Notes: generated from the letters alone by a model not told the origin. Numbered from the stretch's first letter, positions 1 to 12,659 are shown. The stretch is DNA of 64,000 nucleotides from Persicaria tinctoria (GCA_037127255.1 JBANSL010000013.1:19116688-19180687); one strand, 5' to 3'. Translations and numbers: made by a program.

Positions 1-545
1 CTTCTGTCATGTATTTTGCATTCTGAAAACTCTGAAGTTTACAATATGTTAATGGTCATTTACAAGTTCTATTAACATTTTGTAACCATTTATGCAATTA
101 GGGAAAAAAAACTGAAATCTGTAATCTGTGAAAATCTGTAATGAGGGAAAAAAATCTGTAATCAGGGGGAAAAAATCTGTAAATCTGTGATCATGTACAA
201 GCTGTAAAAAAAATCTATAAATCATTCATGTAGAAGCTGTAAATCTGTAATCAGGGAAAAAAATATGTAAATCTGTGATCATGTACAAACTGTAAAAAAA
301 TCTGTAATCTGTAAAAAAATCTATAATCTGTAAATTTTGTAAGTTGTGTAAAGATCTGTAAATCTGTAATCATGTACCAGCTGTAAAAAAAATCTGTAAT
401 CTATAATATGTAAAAATCTGTAATTTGTAAATTTTGTAAGCTGTAAAAAATATGTAAACAGAAAAAAAAATTCTGAATCATGCACAAGTTGTAATTCTGA
501 ATCACGTACAAATTATAGCAGTAAATGAACATTGTAAACATGACA
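1..545. repeat. degenerate TCTGTAA-type tandem repeat
   Basis: AT-rich stretch built from loosely repeated words such as 'aatctgtaatctgtaaaaa' and 'catgtacaagctgtaaa'. Spacing is irregular and copies are diverged, so it is an old minisatellite-like block. No coding potential was seen. Confidence 0.6.
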
Positions 546-593
546 ACAGTTTGGTTATTAACCATAGTTGGTTATCAATAAATAAGATTTTAA

Positions 594-664
594 GCCTATT
601 AGCTCAAACGGTAGAGCGATGTGCTGATGCACAAATATATGGGTTCAAATCCCGCATATGCTAC
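594..664 (+). pseudogene. tRNA-like sequence, copy 1
   Basis: Contains an A-box-like D arm (tagctcaaacggtagagc) and a B-box T arm (gggttcaaatccc). The acceptor ends pair poorly and the anticodon arm is odd (GTGC-TGAT-GCAC), so this is a decayed tRNA or tRNA-derived repeat and not a working tRNA gene. Two relatives lie at 1210-1278 (-) and 20279-20348 (-). Confidence 0.5.
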
Positions 665-1209
665 TATGTTTTCTTGATTCATTGGTAGGAAGTGTTTTTA
701 ATAAGAGGAGATCCTTGACACAATTGAGGCTTAGAAAGTTGGGAAATTAAACTCTATTAAAAAACTAAAATGGGAAATTTCTACTTAATATATTGTTCCA
801 TTTCTACTTCATATATTGATCATTTATAATAACATAGCTGAGAATGTGTATTCTGCAATGGTTTAAAAGCATGGAACTTGACTCCACTGTTTTGCCAATT
901 GCCATGCCTTATTTCTTAAATCCTTTATGCAATCCTTTATCACTAATTGTACATTCACTACATTTATACCAACTCTTTCTTTTATAAGTAACATTTATAC
1001 TAACTTGACTTTCATTTACTTTACCAATTCTTATCCACTTATAAATCATAAAACTTATCATTCTAAATCAATTGAAATAAGATTAAACTAACTCTACTAT
1101 CATTAAATTTGTGTCAACTCTAGTGTCATTAAATCAATTGAAAATTTGTGTCAACTCTAGTGTTATTAAATCAATTGAAGCAAGATTTGAGACATCAGAT
1201 ATACAATTT

Positions 1210-1278
1210 GTATCCAATATGGGATTCGAACCCACATCGATGTGTACAACACATTGCTCGACCACTTGAGCTGATGAC
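1210..1278 (-). pseudogene. tRNA-like sequence, copy 2
   Basis: On the minus strand it shows a D-arm-like block (agctcaagtggtcgagc), a long anticodon-like hairpin (ATGTGT/ACACAT) and a T arm (gggttcgaatccc). Acceptor pairing is lost. It belongs with the copies at 594 and 20279. Confidence 0.5.
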
Positions 1279-1533
1279 TAAAAGAAAATGAATTTATTTA
1301 GTGAAATATCAAACAAAAGATAAAAGCAACTCACTCCGTTCAAAGAAAAACATTAAAAGATAGAAGCAATTCACTCCATTAACTTGCCACTAGACTTGGG
1401 TGTTTAGACACTTATTCCATTATATTGTCATTGCATTTGCTTTATGAATGCACTTTGAATGGCTACTAGTAAGTCAAAATTCAGCTATGATTCTAATTTG
1501 TGAGATCTGAGACTAACTGAGCAAATAACAAAA

Positions 1534-1910
1534 GTATGAAGCTACTAATCAAACCAAAATAAAATCTAATTCATATGCGTATGAAGCTACTAATCATAAT
1601 CAAAATACAATTAAAATTCATATGAGTCAAACCAAAATAAAATCTAATTAATATGCGTATGAAGCTACTAATCATAATCAAAATACAATTAAAATTCATA
1701 TGAGTATGAAGCTACTAATCAAACCAAAATAAAATCTAATTCATATGCGTATGAAGCTACTAATCATAATCAAAATACAATTAAAATTCATATGAGTCAA
1801 ACCAAAATAAAATCTAATTAATATGCGTATGAAGCTACTAATCATAATCAAAATACAATTAAAATTCATATGAGTATGAAGCTACTAATCAAACCAAAAT
1901 TCAATCTAAT
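1534..1910. repeat. 170-bp higher-order tandem repeat (2.2 copies)
   Basis: Copies start at 1534, 1704 and 1874, an exact 170-bp spacing. The first two look identical by eye and the third is truncated after about 37 bp. Each unit is made of diverged subunits beginning 'gtatgaagctactaatca'. The identity of full units over diverged subunits points to a recent duplication. Confidence 0.85.
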
Positions 1911-2087
1911 TCAGGAGCAGAGAAAGTCGTATGATAACAAACAGTTCACAACTCAAATTCAATAACTAAAATAATAATTTCAACGCCTGGAAAAATGGGG
2001 AGACAAGATCAAATCTAAACAAAAACATGAATTGAAATTGAAGCAATCACCTTTATCCTGCAAAACTGGAAGAGAGGAGGTCACAAC

Positions 2088-2367
2088 TCAAATTGAAGCA
2101 ACCAGCATGTTATCCTCATCCCACAACTCATTTTCCACATCGTCCATGGCATGAAATTCCTTGTTACACTCATTGAACAACTTCTTTAAGAAGACCAGAA
2201 TGTTATCCTCATCACACAACACGTTGAATCTTGCCTTCATCCTCTTCAAACCCTTGTCGACATCAACCCCGTCCGACCCCCCCATCCGCGCTCATACCGT
2301 CGTCACCGCCATTACCATCCCCACCGTCTTCCAAATCCTCGCTCTTCATCTTCCTCTCACCCATCAT
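2088..2367 (-). pseudogene. acidic protein-coding fragment, frameshifted at a G run
   Basis: The product is not recognised. On the minus strand a reading frame starts at two adjacent ATGs (2362-2367) and encodes an acidic, Gly/Asp-rich leader. It is broken at a run of seven G (about 2277-2284) and continues in the next frame as a 65-residue stretch with the repeated words 'CDEDN' and 'WDEDN', ending at 2088. A splice-acceptor-like 'tttcag' lies just upstream. It could be an old gene fragment or an exon with a sequencing error in the homopolymer; a chance ORF cannot be excluded. Confidence 0.25.
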
Positions 2368-2371
2368 CCCA

Positions 2372-3227
2372 CTCTTTTGCCTAACCTGAAATTAAAAATC
2401 AAATTCAGGAGCAACCAAATTTATTCAATTTCAGTCCTAACCTGAAACCCTAACCTGCAATCTCAAATCCAGAGGAGAGGGATACCGACAGAGATACCAA
2501 CAGAGCCTCCATACCGCCGTCAGCCACCGTCGGCCCTCTCACACCCGTCTCCGTCCACCGCCTGAGGTCCTCGGCCTATCTCTGCAAACGGCTTCTCCTC
2601 CCTCTGGGAAACCTTCTCTGTCTTCTCAACGAGATTTCTTTTTCAATGTTGATATTTGTGAAAATAAACCACAAATTTTATTAATATTACAATACTCATC
2701 CGCCCATAACTTTAAAATCACGATTATTGGACAAAGTAAAACTTTTGGGCGCGAGGCAAAAAAATTCGAAACTCCAGGATTACCAGGCGAAATATCTAAA
2801 ACTCTTGTTTATCACGCGAAATACGCCAAACCTCCGAGTTACTAAAGATAATCAATGTCATCCAAATGATGAGCTAAAACTATCGAGATATTGAATGAAA
2901 AAACTATGACAGTAATGTAGAATTGTAAAATATCAACACTCTGCATTTCAGCAGAACACAATAGAGAGAGCATGTGAATTGAAACAAATGGATATAACAT
3001 AATTCATTTAAAATGGTTCAACTTCAACAACTACCACAGGCATCAACACATTACCAAATGATTAAGTTGTCCCCCTGCCTTGCCTTCTCCTTCTATATAT
3101 GTGTCACCACCTTTGTCAATCGGAATTCTCCGTGTTGCATCTCCTTCTCCTTATTCTGGGTCACCTCTTTTTTTTTTTTCAATTGTACTTTCTTTTAAAA
3201 AAAAACAATAAGAGGTTTTGAAACATA
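2372..3227. other. intergenic, no gene seen
   Basis: Upstream part (2460-2640) is CT-rich and resembles a 5' leader read from the minus strand. The remainder is AT-rich with no homology I recognise. The short ORF at 3013-3198 is low complexity and not credible. Confidence 0.5.
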
Positions 3228-3459
3228 CTCCCTCCTTTCGGAAATATAAGTCAATTGACTTTTTGACACGTTTTTTAATGAGTTAAAAACTATATAAAAT
3301 AATAAAATTTTATTATTTTTTACATAACTATATACTTATTAGTAATATATATAAGACTATTTAAAAAAATTAATGAAAAAAATATTATTTTATATAATTT
3401 TTAACCCCTTAAAAACCGTGCCGAAAATTCAATGAACTTATATTTCCAAACAGAGAAAG
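3228..3459. mobile_element. Stowaway-type MITE
   Basis: Left end 'ctccctcctttcgg' and right end reading inward 'ctttctctg' are diverged copies of the Stowaway/Tc1-mariner terminus. It is flanked by TA dinucleotides (3226-3227 and 3460-3461). The interior shows the family's inverted 'ttgactttttgacacg' and 'cgtgccgaaaattcaa' blocks. Confidence 0.8.
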
Positions 3460-3551
3460 TATATAGGAAGCTAATTTTCCCTAAACCCGAGGAGATCTTG
3501 CAAGTCTGCAACTCTTAATCAATGCACCTTAGGTGTAAGTGTATAACACTA

Positions 3552-3786
3552 CTTCTCCGTCTCAAATTAAATGTCGATTTACTTTTCGGTGTGTTTTTTA
3601 AGAAACAAAAAACTCTATAAAATATTTTTTTTTTAATTAATTTTTTTATATAATTTGATACTTAGTAGTAATAAATATAACACTATATTAAAAAATTAAT
3701 TAAAATAATAATATTTTATAGAGTTTTTCGCTTCTTAAAAAACGTGCACAAAAAGAAAAACGACAATTAATATGAGACGGAGGGAG
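3552..3786. mobile_element. Stowaway-type MITE
   Basis: Starts 'cttctccgtctcaaatt' and ends 'gagacggagggag', bounded by TA on both sides (3550-3551, 3787-3788). The interior is an AT-rich imperfect palindrome. Confidence 0.85.
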
Positions 3787-3838
3787 TAATATTTATGATA
3801 AAAAAAATTTTAAATTATCTTTATGTTATAAATAACAA

Positions 3839-3840
<2 letters not shown>

Positions 3841-3871
<31 letters not shown>
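3841..3871. repeat. (AT)n microsatellite
   Basis: Uninterrupted AT dinucleotide run in AT-rich DNA just upstream of the epoxide hydrolase gene. Confidence 0.8.
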
Positions 3872-3875
<4 letters not shown>

Positions 3876-4246
3876 ATAATTTTCACTTGAAAAAATATTT
3901 TTTGAAAAATATTAAAATTATTATCATCAAATAATCATCTTTTCAATTTTAATATTTTTAAAAATATGTTTTTTGAAGATAAATTTATAAATATATATAT
4001 ATTTAATTATTTATAAAATGAATATAATTTAAAAAAAAAATTATATTCATGTGAAAAGGGGAAAAATTTTTAACATCCATGTGAAAAACGTTTTACTTCC
4101 CGCCAAAATTTCCGATTAATAATTCACAATGAGTGCTGTGGCGCGAAGTGAAACTATTTGTCCATGTGAAGTGGTGTGACCGACTGACCGTCAGTCAGTC
4201 ACTGCAAAACAGAGCAAAAGGAGAAAATATCTCCACACAGCTTTCA

Positions 4247-6596
4247 ATGGCGGACGACGGAATCAAGCACACCACTCTCAAAATCAACGGCATCAACCTA
4301 CACTTCGCCGACAAAGGCGAAGGTCCAATCGTCCTCTTCCTCCACGGCTTCCCGGAGCTCTGGTACTCCTGGCGCCACCAGATCCACGCCCTAGCCGCCC
4401 TCGGCTACCGCGCCGTGGCTCCCGACATGCGCGGATACGGCGACACCGACGCCCCCGCCGACGCCTCCAAGTACACCTACTTCCACACCGTCGGCGATAT
4501 GGTGGCGCTCATCGATGCTCTCGGCGCTGACAAAGTGTTCGTCGTTGGCCACGATTGGGGCGCGTTTGTGGCCTGGTATCTTTGCCTGTTCAGGCCGGAT
4601 AGGGTTAGGGCTTTGGTGAATCTCTGCGTCCCTTTTCTTCGCCGGGATCCAAATCTCTTGCTCGTCGATGGTCTCAAGGCTGTTTACGGCGACGACTTTT
4701 ACGTCTGCAGATTCCAGGTTTGTACTTTTTTCGAATTTGATACTCGCTTATTAAATTACTGTCAATTATCACTGGATTCGAAGTTTCAAACAAAGTATTG
4801 AATTTGGGGGTTTCTGTTATGGGATTTAGGTTTGCGAAGCTCCAAGCGAGGAAGATGAATTTTGAAACTCAATTAAACGACCTTTTGATGCTTTTTGTTG
4901 TTGTTGCTATTTCCTGCTACTTGGAACTGTAAATAATCTAGGAAATAATAGTGTTACCACTAACCCAAAAATCAAAATAATTAACATTATTATCTCAATT
5001 ATTTTTATTTAGTATTTTTTAAATATCTTTTTATCAGATTTATTATAAAAAAGTTGAGATAATAATGTTACCACTAACACAAAGCTCAAAATAATGTAAG
5101 ATTTTTTTACTATTTTTTTTAAATATTTTTTTTAATATCTTTTATTTAAGATATATAGTACTCTCTTTGATTTAAAATATACTCCCTCTGTTCTAAAATA
5201 TAAGTCGTTTTATTTTTTAGCACGTTTTTTAAAGGAGATTAAAACTATATAAAATATTAACTTTTTTATTATTTTATAAAATAATATTATACATATTAAT
5301 ATTAAATATAATATTATTTTAAAATTTTAATTAAAAAGTTAATATTTGATTTAGCTCATTAAAAAACGTGTCAAAAAGTCAAACGACTTATATTTTATAA
5401 CGGAGGGAGTAAGATTTTTTTACTATTTGGCACGTACCTTGAGGAGTTAAAGGATTATAAAATATTAAATTTCTATTATTTTTTGAAACAAATTTAATAT
5501 TTATTAATAATTATTACTAAAATTTAAAAAATATTAATATTTTATATAGTTTTAGCTCGTTAAAATACAAGTAAAAAGTCAAATATCTTATATTGTTGAT
5601 CAGATAAGTAATAAGATTTGAGAGAAGAGAATCAAAATTCAAATGATCTTGCGTACCTCAACATTTTAATCTAACATGTATGTTTAACATATAAATTGTA
5701 TTTTTTTTGCGGAGTTGATGAACTTTTTATAAATTTTTGTAAGCATTTGACAAAATTAAAATAAAACAAATTCTTCATTTAAATGTATTCCTACATAATT
5801 CAATGTTTTATGATAAAATACAATTTATTAAAAAAGTGCAAAAATGCGGGTAATAATTTATAGTTGGAACATGGAAGAGATTTGGTAGTTGGTTTTAGGA
5901 CAAGAAATTTGTTGTCCTCCTCATATAGCTTAATCTTGGACCATCTTAATTTGAATATTCATAGGTCCCTGGAGAGATGGAAGCCGAGATAGCGGATGCT
6001 GGTGGCGCTGAGACCCTTCTTGCAAAAATATTTCCGTCTTGGAGACCAGATCCTTTGCTCTTACCCAAAGGGCAGTGGTTCAACAACATACCTCCTCGCC
6101 CCACATGGATTTCAGAAGAGGATTTCGCCTACTATGTCAGAAAATATGAAGAGAAAGGCTTCACTGGTGGACTCAACTATTATCGTGCACTCAATCCGTA
6201 CCTTTCTCTTTCACGCTTTAGATCTTCTTGTTTGTTCTATATGATATTCTTTGTGCTGCAGCCAGTGGTGCTGACCTTGGAAGCTTGAACATGTTTGAAT
6301 TATCATTGGATCAGACTTGACGTGTCGTTTGGTTCCATGTGGTGTTGCAGGAACTGGGAGCTGCTAGCGCCATGGACAGGAGCACAGGTTATGGTGCCAA
6401 CAAAGTTTGTAATTGGGGATTTAGACATGTCTTATCATATGCTAGGGATCCAAGATTAACTCCAAAAGGGGGGATGCAACAGGATGTGCCGTTGTTGAAG
6501 GAAGTGGTGGTGATGGAAGGAGTCGGACATTTCCTACAGCAAGAGAAGCCAGAGGAGATCAGCAAGCACATCTACGACTTCATCCGCCAGTTCTAA
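4247..6596 (+). CDS. soluble epoxide hydrolase (alpha/beta hydrolase), frameshifted in last exon
   Basis: Plant cytosolic epoxide hydrolases add water to epoxides, including fatty-acid epoxides. Exons read here: 4247-4717, 5965-6197 and 6351-6596, all with GT-AG introns and matching phases; ATG 4247 is chosen because the family begins close before the first beta strand. Exon 1 shows the oxyanion motif HGFPELW (about residues 33-39) and the nucleophile elbow GHDWG (101-105, Asp103). Exon 3 carries the relay Asp (GDLDMSYHM) and the catalytic His (GVGHF). A full-length frame would give about 316 aa, the family norm. However, one base is missing near 6457: TAA at 6457-6459 follows 'GIQD', giving about 270 aa without the catalytic His, while the rest continues intact in the next frame to the stop at 6594-6596. 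It is either a recent pseudogene or an assembly error. Intron 1 is swollen by nested MITEs. Confidence 0.9.
4946..5095. repeat. small repeat with direct and inverted arms
   Basis: The block 'gttaccactaac' followed by 'caaaataat' occurs at both ends in direct orientation, and 'attattatctcaatt' pairs with 'agttgagataataat' inside. It lies in intron 1 of the epoxide hydrolase gene and is probably a small foldback element. Confidence 0.5.
5161..5608. mobile_element. older Stowaway MITE, split by a younger one
   Basis: The outer left end 'ctctctttgatttaaaata' (after TA at 5159-5160) joins, once the inner element is removed, to 'taagatttttttactatttggcacg', which is the next part of the family sequence. 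The right end decays into 'cagataagta' with TA at 5609-5610. Confidence 0.7.
5182..5409. mobile_element. Stowaway MITE nested in another Stowaway MITE
   Basis: Left end 'ctccctctgttctaaaat' and right end 'tataacggagggag' form good terminal inverted repeats. TA duplicates at 5180-5181 and 5410-5411 fall inside the TATAAG word of the outer copy. Confidence 0.85.
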
Positions 6597-6599
6597 GAA

Positions 6600-9500
6600 A
6601 CTTGGTGAAGAATCGAATACTTAATATAAATAACAATAAGAAAAACTCTCTATAAAGGGAGGGGGGGAATAGAGTATAGGAGATTTCCGTAAACTTTCTG
6701 CAGACGCAACTTCAAAGGTATTGAAATTGATCTCAAAGCCTTGATCTGGACTTTAAGGGTCTTGGGATAACTCCAGTAACCTGTTTTGCTGCAAAAATAA
6801 ACTATTAATTATAAGTGTGGAATAAATTATAATAAACACGTGAATTGTTAATGAAGTTCGGCTCTAAACCAGTTTACGTCTTCATCTAGGGTTATCCAAC
6901 CGGTAGGATTCAAAACATTATTATTTCACTTTATATGGATCTTAGATACAACCGAGAAGATCTTTTCTTCTTCTAAACACTCGAAGCCTCTGCCACTTCT
7001 ATCTAGTCAACTCAGATCCCTTACAATCCAAGATACAATTTAGAAGAACAACCCTTCTCGTAGTCTCATCCGCTACTATCTAGTCAACCCAAAACGCTCA
7101 TGAAATGATAGCCCTAACCACACCAACGTGTGTATACGTTTGAGTATAGTGGTACTCTTAGTATAACAAGAATGATTTATCCTATAACGCTCGACATTTT
7201 TCTTCTCTCAACGAGAGAGATAAAGAAAATAAATAAGCTTGAAAATGACTGCTTTGGTTTTGAGATGCTTGCTTGAATGATCGATGTGCTTGTGTTGTTA
7301 TTTCTTCACAACTGGCTCTTTCCTTTTGTAAGCCACATGAGCTAAATTGTTGCCGTTTGAATATTGAATACATTCCACTGAATTCTAAATTTTTGTTCCA
7401 CCAAATCTTCACTTCTTAAACCCCCGTTTAAATTTGAATACTATCCATCCATAAATTCAGCCCTTACTTATTCCAAAAAATCAGCCCGTAATTGTTGACC
7501 AATTTGCATGAATATCTCCACTAGCACTTGCATAGAATCTGCAACCACTTCTTTAAACAAGTAGATATATCACAACAAGGCCAATCTTGATAGGATGTTA
7601 GGTGAACATCAATCATCCCTCAACTTCAAGAGCGAGTTTTGCTTGCGATAATTTCTTCATTTGGTGAATGAAATTGAGTGGTTTGGTTGAGGCTTTTTCT
7701 AGATTTGTCATGAACACTTGATAATAGTATACACTCTAGGAGGGCACCTTTGTATGCCGTAGATGCTAGGTTCATAATGTTGTGTATAATGAACCATCGT
7801 GGTTTTGGGGGTTTAGTTTCATATCTTACTTTGGGCCTAGCTGTGCGTATGAGATCAAGTGGGGTTCACTTTTGAGATTGTTAAAAATCAATTTGAAACT
7901 TTGATTGTTTTATATATAGAGCTTACAAAAGGGTAATCATAACACGTAAAAGATAAGATGAAATTTGAAACTTTTGAGGCTAGAGGCGAGATGTCTGAAT
8001 GACTATTGACAAGATAAGTTCAACTAAATTATCACTTGTCCTTTTCATTTTTTCAAACAATTGCAAACAGGCTAAAACTCTCTGAGAGCAAATTGAAAAA
8101 ACCTAAGTGCGTTCATCCAAATACTCCATCGGTTGAACAAACTTTCAGTAAATTTATCAAGGAATGAATTGATCGATACTTATTTTCGTATATCAATCAC
8201 TTCGAATGATTATCAAAAGACTTTCGACTATTTCTCTTGGTTGTTGTTTGAAAAATATGTCGAAGCGTTGAGATCCGAGCTAAATAAATAACCTCGACTC
8301 TATTGAGTGAAGTTAATGAGGGAGCTCGGTGGATATTGACAAGGTTATGAAATAGCTTCATTGACTTAAGCCGAGCCTCCATCATAAACTCGGTGACAAC
8401 AATTGAGCCTCCATCATCACCTCGGTGACAGCAACCAAGCTCGACGCAGACATCAAAAATCGCACCAATTCGCATAGAAAACGACCAATTTCTTTTATTT
8501 TTGTTCCAATTTGTACTCATCATTCAACTTAAACAACACTCAAATCAACAACAATCAAACAAAAGACACAAACAACAACCAATTTCATCAATTTTAAGTC
8601 TTAACTTCAAACCCTAAAACACACAATTTCGTCTCCAAAAGCTCATCAAAAATAAATTATAATGAAATTTATTACCTTAAAGTTGATATATCTATAGAAC
8701 TCTCTCTCAAATGGACCTCAAAACTCCAAAATATTGCTTCTCTTGGTTGCTCGTTGAAAGCACACGACATGTTCTTGGTGGCGTTGATTTTGGTTGGGAA
8801 TGACTTGGTGTACAATTTTGTAAAAATAGTCTTTACAATATCCCTTTCTCCATCTTGTCTAAAGCCCTTATGAATATAACAAGATGAACAAAAACTTCCA
8901 CTTTTTACATTTTTCCTTTTTATTTTATTTATGGTGTTTCTTTTCCCACCTATTTTCTTTATTTATACCTTTTGTTTTTTTTAAAAAAAAAATAGAGCTC
9001 GTGAGAGGGGATCTTCTGAAGTGGTCTTGAAGCTCTTATTGGGAATAAGAGGTGGATCTTTTCACTTTACCTACCAATTCTACAAATGAAATAATATGTT
9101 AAACCATAAATCTATTAAATGAAATTTTTAAGACTTTATTCAATCCATTATCCTGAAATAGACATTCTTATCGTATAAGATCTCTCTTTGTCGACCATTA
9201 TTTGAATCCGACCACTGATTTCCATTTCTTCCATACCGACTAAAGGAGACCAAAGAAGTAAAACCACTTGTTTCCAATGGGTTTTATCCACTTTAGGGCC
9301 GGACTTTTTAGTCAACAATTCATACCCCTAATAGATAATAATAATATATAATCAAGTTAGTGCGAGTTTTTTATTTTATTTTATTTTTGCTAAAAGTGAA
9401 TATCATTTTTCAAAAAAAAAAACTCTTGTGACATTGGTAAGACTTAAATCACTTATAAATCAGTCCGAACATTCTTATTGTATTCGACGTGGGATATATT

Positions 9501-9900
9501 GGAGGTTACAATCTCCCTCATTTAAAAAACTAACGACCTCGTCAGACCATATGGACTACTAGTCCCTTGGGCTAAACCATGTCACATATCCCTCTCCAAT
9601 CTGTTGTTCTTACTTAGATCAATCCTTGAATGTCTCTTAGGTTTTCTTTCTTGCTTTTTGGAATCTCCCGAAAGGGGATCTCTATAAGTTGTGAAGGTCC
9701 TGCAACTTTAAAATTCATATCATCCATTATAACAAAATTAGTAATAAAAAAAATAAAACTTGGATAAAAAAGTAGAATTTGAGAATTTAGTAGTAAAGTA
9801 CACTAGTAAGATATCCTCTATACACACATACACACACACAATGTACTGATTTGAAATCTACTATGTGTGAACAAGGTTGAGCCAATACTACATTTTATTT
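6600..9900. other. intergenic, no gene recognised
   Basis: After the epoxide hydrolase 3' end the sequence is AT-rich without a credible reading frame. A stretch around 6800-7150 looks retroelement-derived. 8290-8470 contains near-repeats of 'gagcctccatcat...ctcggtgaca' on a short scale. 9420-9600 contains the word 'gtgggatatattggaggttacaatc', common in plant dispersed repeats (only a recollection). No element boundaries could be fixed. Confidence 0.4.
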
Positions 9901-11324
9901 ACACGTAATGAGAATTTATGGTGCAGGGCGTACGTCGTTGGCGATTTCGCCATTTGCCAAATAGTAATAATATCCTAACTCAAAGCTCAAACCAATAGAT
10001 TAGCAAACTAATGAATTGATAAACCAACAACTAGTATAGCGATGAAGCCTGGAGTCGAACCCACAGAGAAGAACGGTTGGAATGCAATGTTTCTAACAAT
10101 GATTCTTATGACAAAAGCAATTATTTGTAGCGAATTGATAACAAAGTAAAGTGATAACTCTCTCCCTTGATGAAAATCGGAATAAGTTTCAAAGGCCTTG
10201 ACAGTATGTCTGTGTCAAAGGTCTTTGAGCTTTAACAGTGTTGATGAAATACAAAACCTGGTCTATATGATATTTCGTTCGAAAATATTATATCATATAC
10301 TTCCATTATATTATTATATATAACTAACCTTTCAGGAAGTATTTTCGAATTATTTCCTTCCTTGTGATGCAACTTGAGAAGATTCAAATCGGAAAGATTG
10401 TGGCCTTCGAAGTTTCCAAAGATAGAAGATCCAGCTCAAGCAATGATCTAGACTAGCCGTTGGAGAAGATCCTTGACGACGACCACCCGGCCACCAACAG
10501 CGAAACCAAACCCACAGAATTGCCTGGTTAGAAGGCTCCGACACCCTCCAGGTGGATGAATCTCGCCAAGGCGAGATCGAATCCGGAGGCTCCACCGCCT
10601 CTAGGTCGGCCTGGTCAAGGCGAAACCCATCAAGGACGGGAAGACGACGGGTGGAGTTGATTCTCTGGATTGGCACAGGTAGGAGGGCGCAATTGGTAGA
10701 AGTGGGAGAGGCTTTAGCCTGTTGCGGGTGAGCGGGATCGGAGGTCAGGTGTCCGAGGCGGTGGCTGATCGGCACAAAGGGGGAGGGAGAAAGGTGAGGG
10801 CGGCGGAAATCGCCGAGAGCCCGACTTAGGGTTTCCATCCCTGTTTCTTTGCTGTTTGCTTTTTATCTGTTACTATTAGCCGTATGAATGTATGAATATA
10901 TAGCATAACTAACTTCAACCTAATTCTATTCTATCCTAATATTAATATATAATATTAATATAATATCTAATCTATATAATTTATCTATCTTCTAACTTAA
11001 TAATAAATAACATAATATGTACTTGATGCGGCAGCCCCTCACGCGGCTTCCTTCTATCTTGCACCGTCTGAACTCGAATGGCATTGCACACGTAACTTTA
11101 GCTCGCAACCAGCCCATCCTTCAATTTGCAAAATAATTCCCATAAATTGTGATCAACTTCCAAATTCATACGATCCAGTCCAAAAATACCTGAAATATAT
11201 AAAAATACTAGTATAGACTCCGAAAGCCAAATAATATAAATTAAGCTATAAAATATGTAAAAATGATCTAAACTAATATGCAATTTCACACAAAAAACAT
11301 GACTAAAATATACTCTATCAAACT

Positions 11325-11359
11325 ACCCCATGCTTAGATTTTTGCTTGTCCTCAAGCAA
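11325..11359 (-). other. purine tract plus hairpin, copy 1
   Basis: The block 'ccccatgcttag' is followed by TTGCTTG-TCCT-CAAGCAA (stem 11342-11348 with 11353-11359), a perfect 7-bp stem. It lies just inside a putative LTR end at 11320. Confidence 0.6.
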
Positions 11360-12659
11360 TGAAAAACAAATAAGATCTTCCTGCTATAATTTAGAAAAGC
11401 AACATCACGTAGTAGGAGCCATGAATAAGAGAACAAACATCATAACAAGTATATGAGTGATCCAATAGTAAAGGCAAATTTAATCCAACCTAATCGGGAT
11501 AATGTGTTTCACTCAAGCTTTCATGTGTTTAAGCTTTAAAGTTCAACTCTCAACTCAATCCAAAATGTTTTATATACCGTGAAAGTTATCACTTGCAAAC
11601 AACATCATGAGGACTTTTATAGGGTTGTAATGGGGCTTTGGTAGGAACATAAGGCATGAGAAATATTTAGGCTTGTGGTGCTAAAAATTCGGGAAAAAGG
11701 AACAACAACCAAACAGAACAACACCAAAACTTTCATACTTCGCAAACCATTCCAATAACACAAACTCCAATACACATCAATAAGCTCTTCGATTTCAATA
11801 GCCATACAACTCATGCATTGTTCCATTTGGATGATGACTTCTTCTTTTTTTCTTTTAGGCTTACTTTTGCCCCTAGGTGAATTTTATCATCCCTAGGTCC
11901 AAACTTACTAGACTTTTACTCCTAAGTGAATTTTATCCTCCTTAGGCCCCTAGTAATAAGTCATCTCTATTATGCAAGAAGGGTTACCTTATTTCGGCTA
12001 TGCCTCTCGCAATGCACAACCATACATACATCATCTCCACTCAAAGCAATTCCAACATAAAGATTTTTTACCAATTCCCCTCCTAATTCCCGGATAGGGT
12101 CAGGCTAATTATTGGCTATGATATATTTTTGTGGAGCTATTAAAAAGAATAGGCTTTAAGGCTCAGATGGGCTTCAAGCAAAGGATAATATGTAAGGTAG
12201 ATAGGGTATAATATGGCTAAAGAAAACATGCCTCAATCATTTGAAATTCACAAGCAACAAACATGTGCAATACGGTTTTGAAATAAGAAGCATATGGAGA
12301 GTATAATCACACAATAAAAGCAAAAGGGAATAATATGTAAAGTCCCTATAAGGCCAAAACAAACTCACAAGGGTTATATTTTTTAGATTTCAATTAAACC
12401 TCAACTATGAACCATACTTGCTCAATTATATTCTCAAATCATGCTCCAAAATCATTTTCAAGCAATTTAATCAAATCATGGGATTTATGCAATAAGATCA
12501 TAAAATGAATTAGACGACAAACTAAACCAAGATGGGTATCGTTAATAACACCTAAATGCAATGAAATGTATAACAAAAATTGAAAAAATAAAAAACAGAA
12601 AACTAACACACACACACACACACACACACATAAAGACGGATCTACACTTTAATTCCCCA

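Noticed and set aside
8000..8070. Similarity of 'gacaagataa' plus 'ccttttcattttttc' here and near 32636-32680, as a shared element
   Set aside because: Only short words match, without boundaries or a longer alignment by eye.
10350..10838. 162-codon minus-strand ORF
   Set aside because: Lies in LTR-derived sequence, composition is Ser/Pro/Arg-rich without a domain, and no promoter or splice context; kept only as a note inside the retroelement entry.
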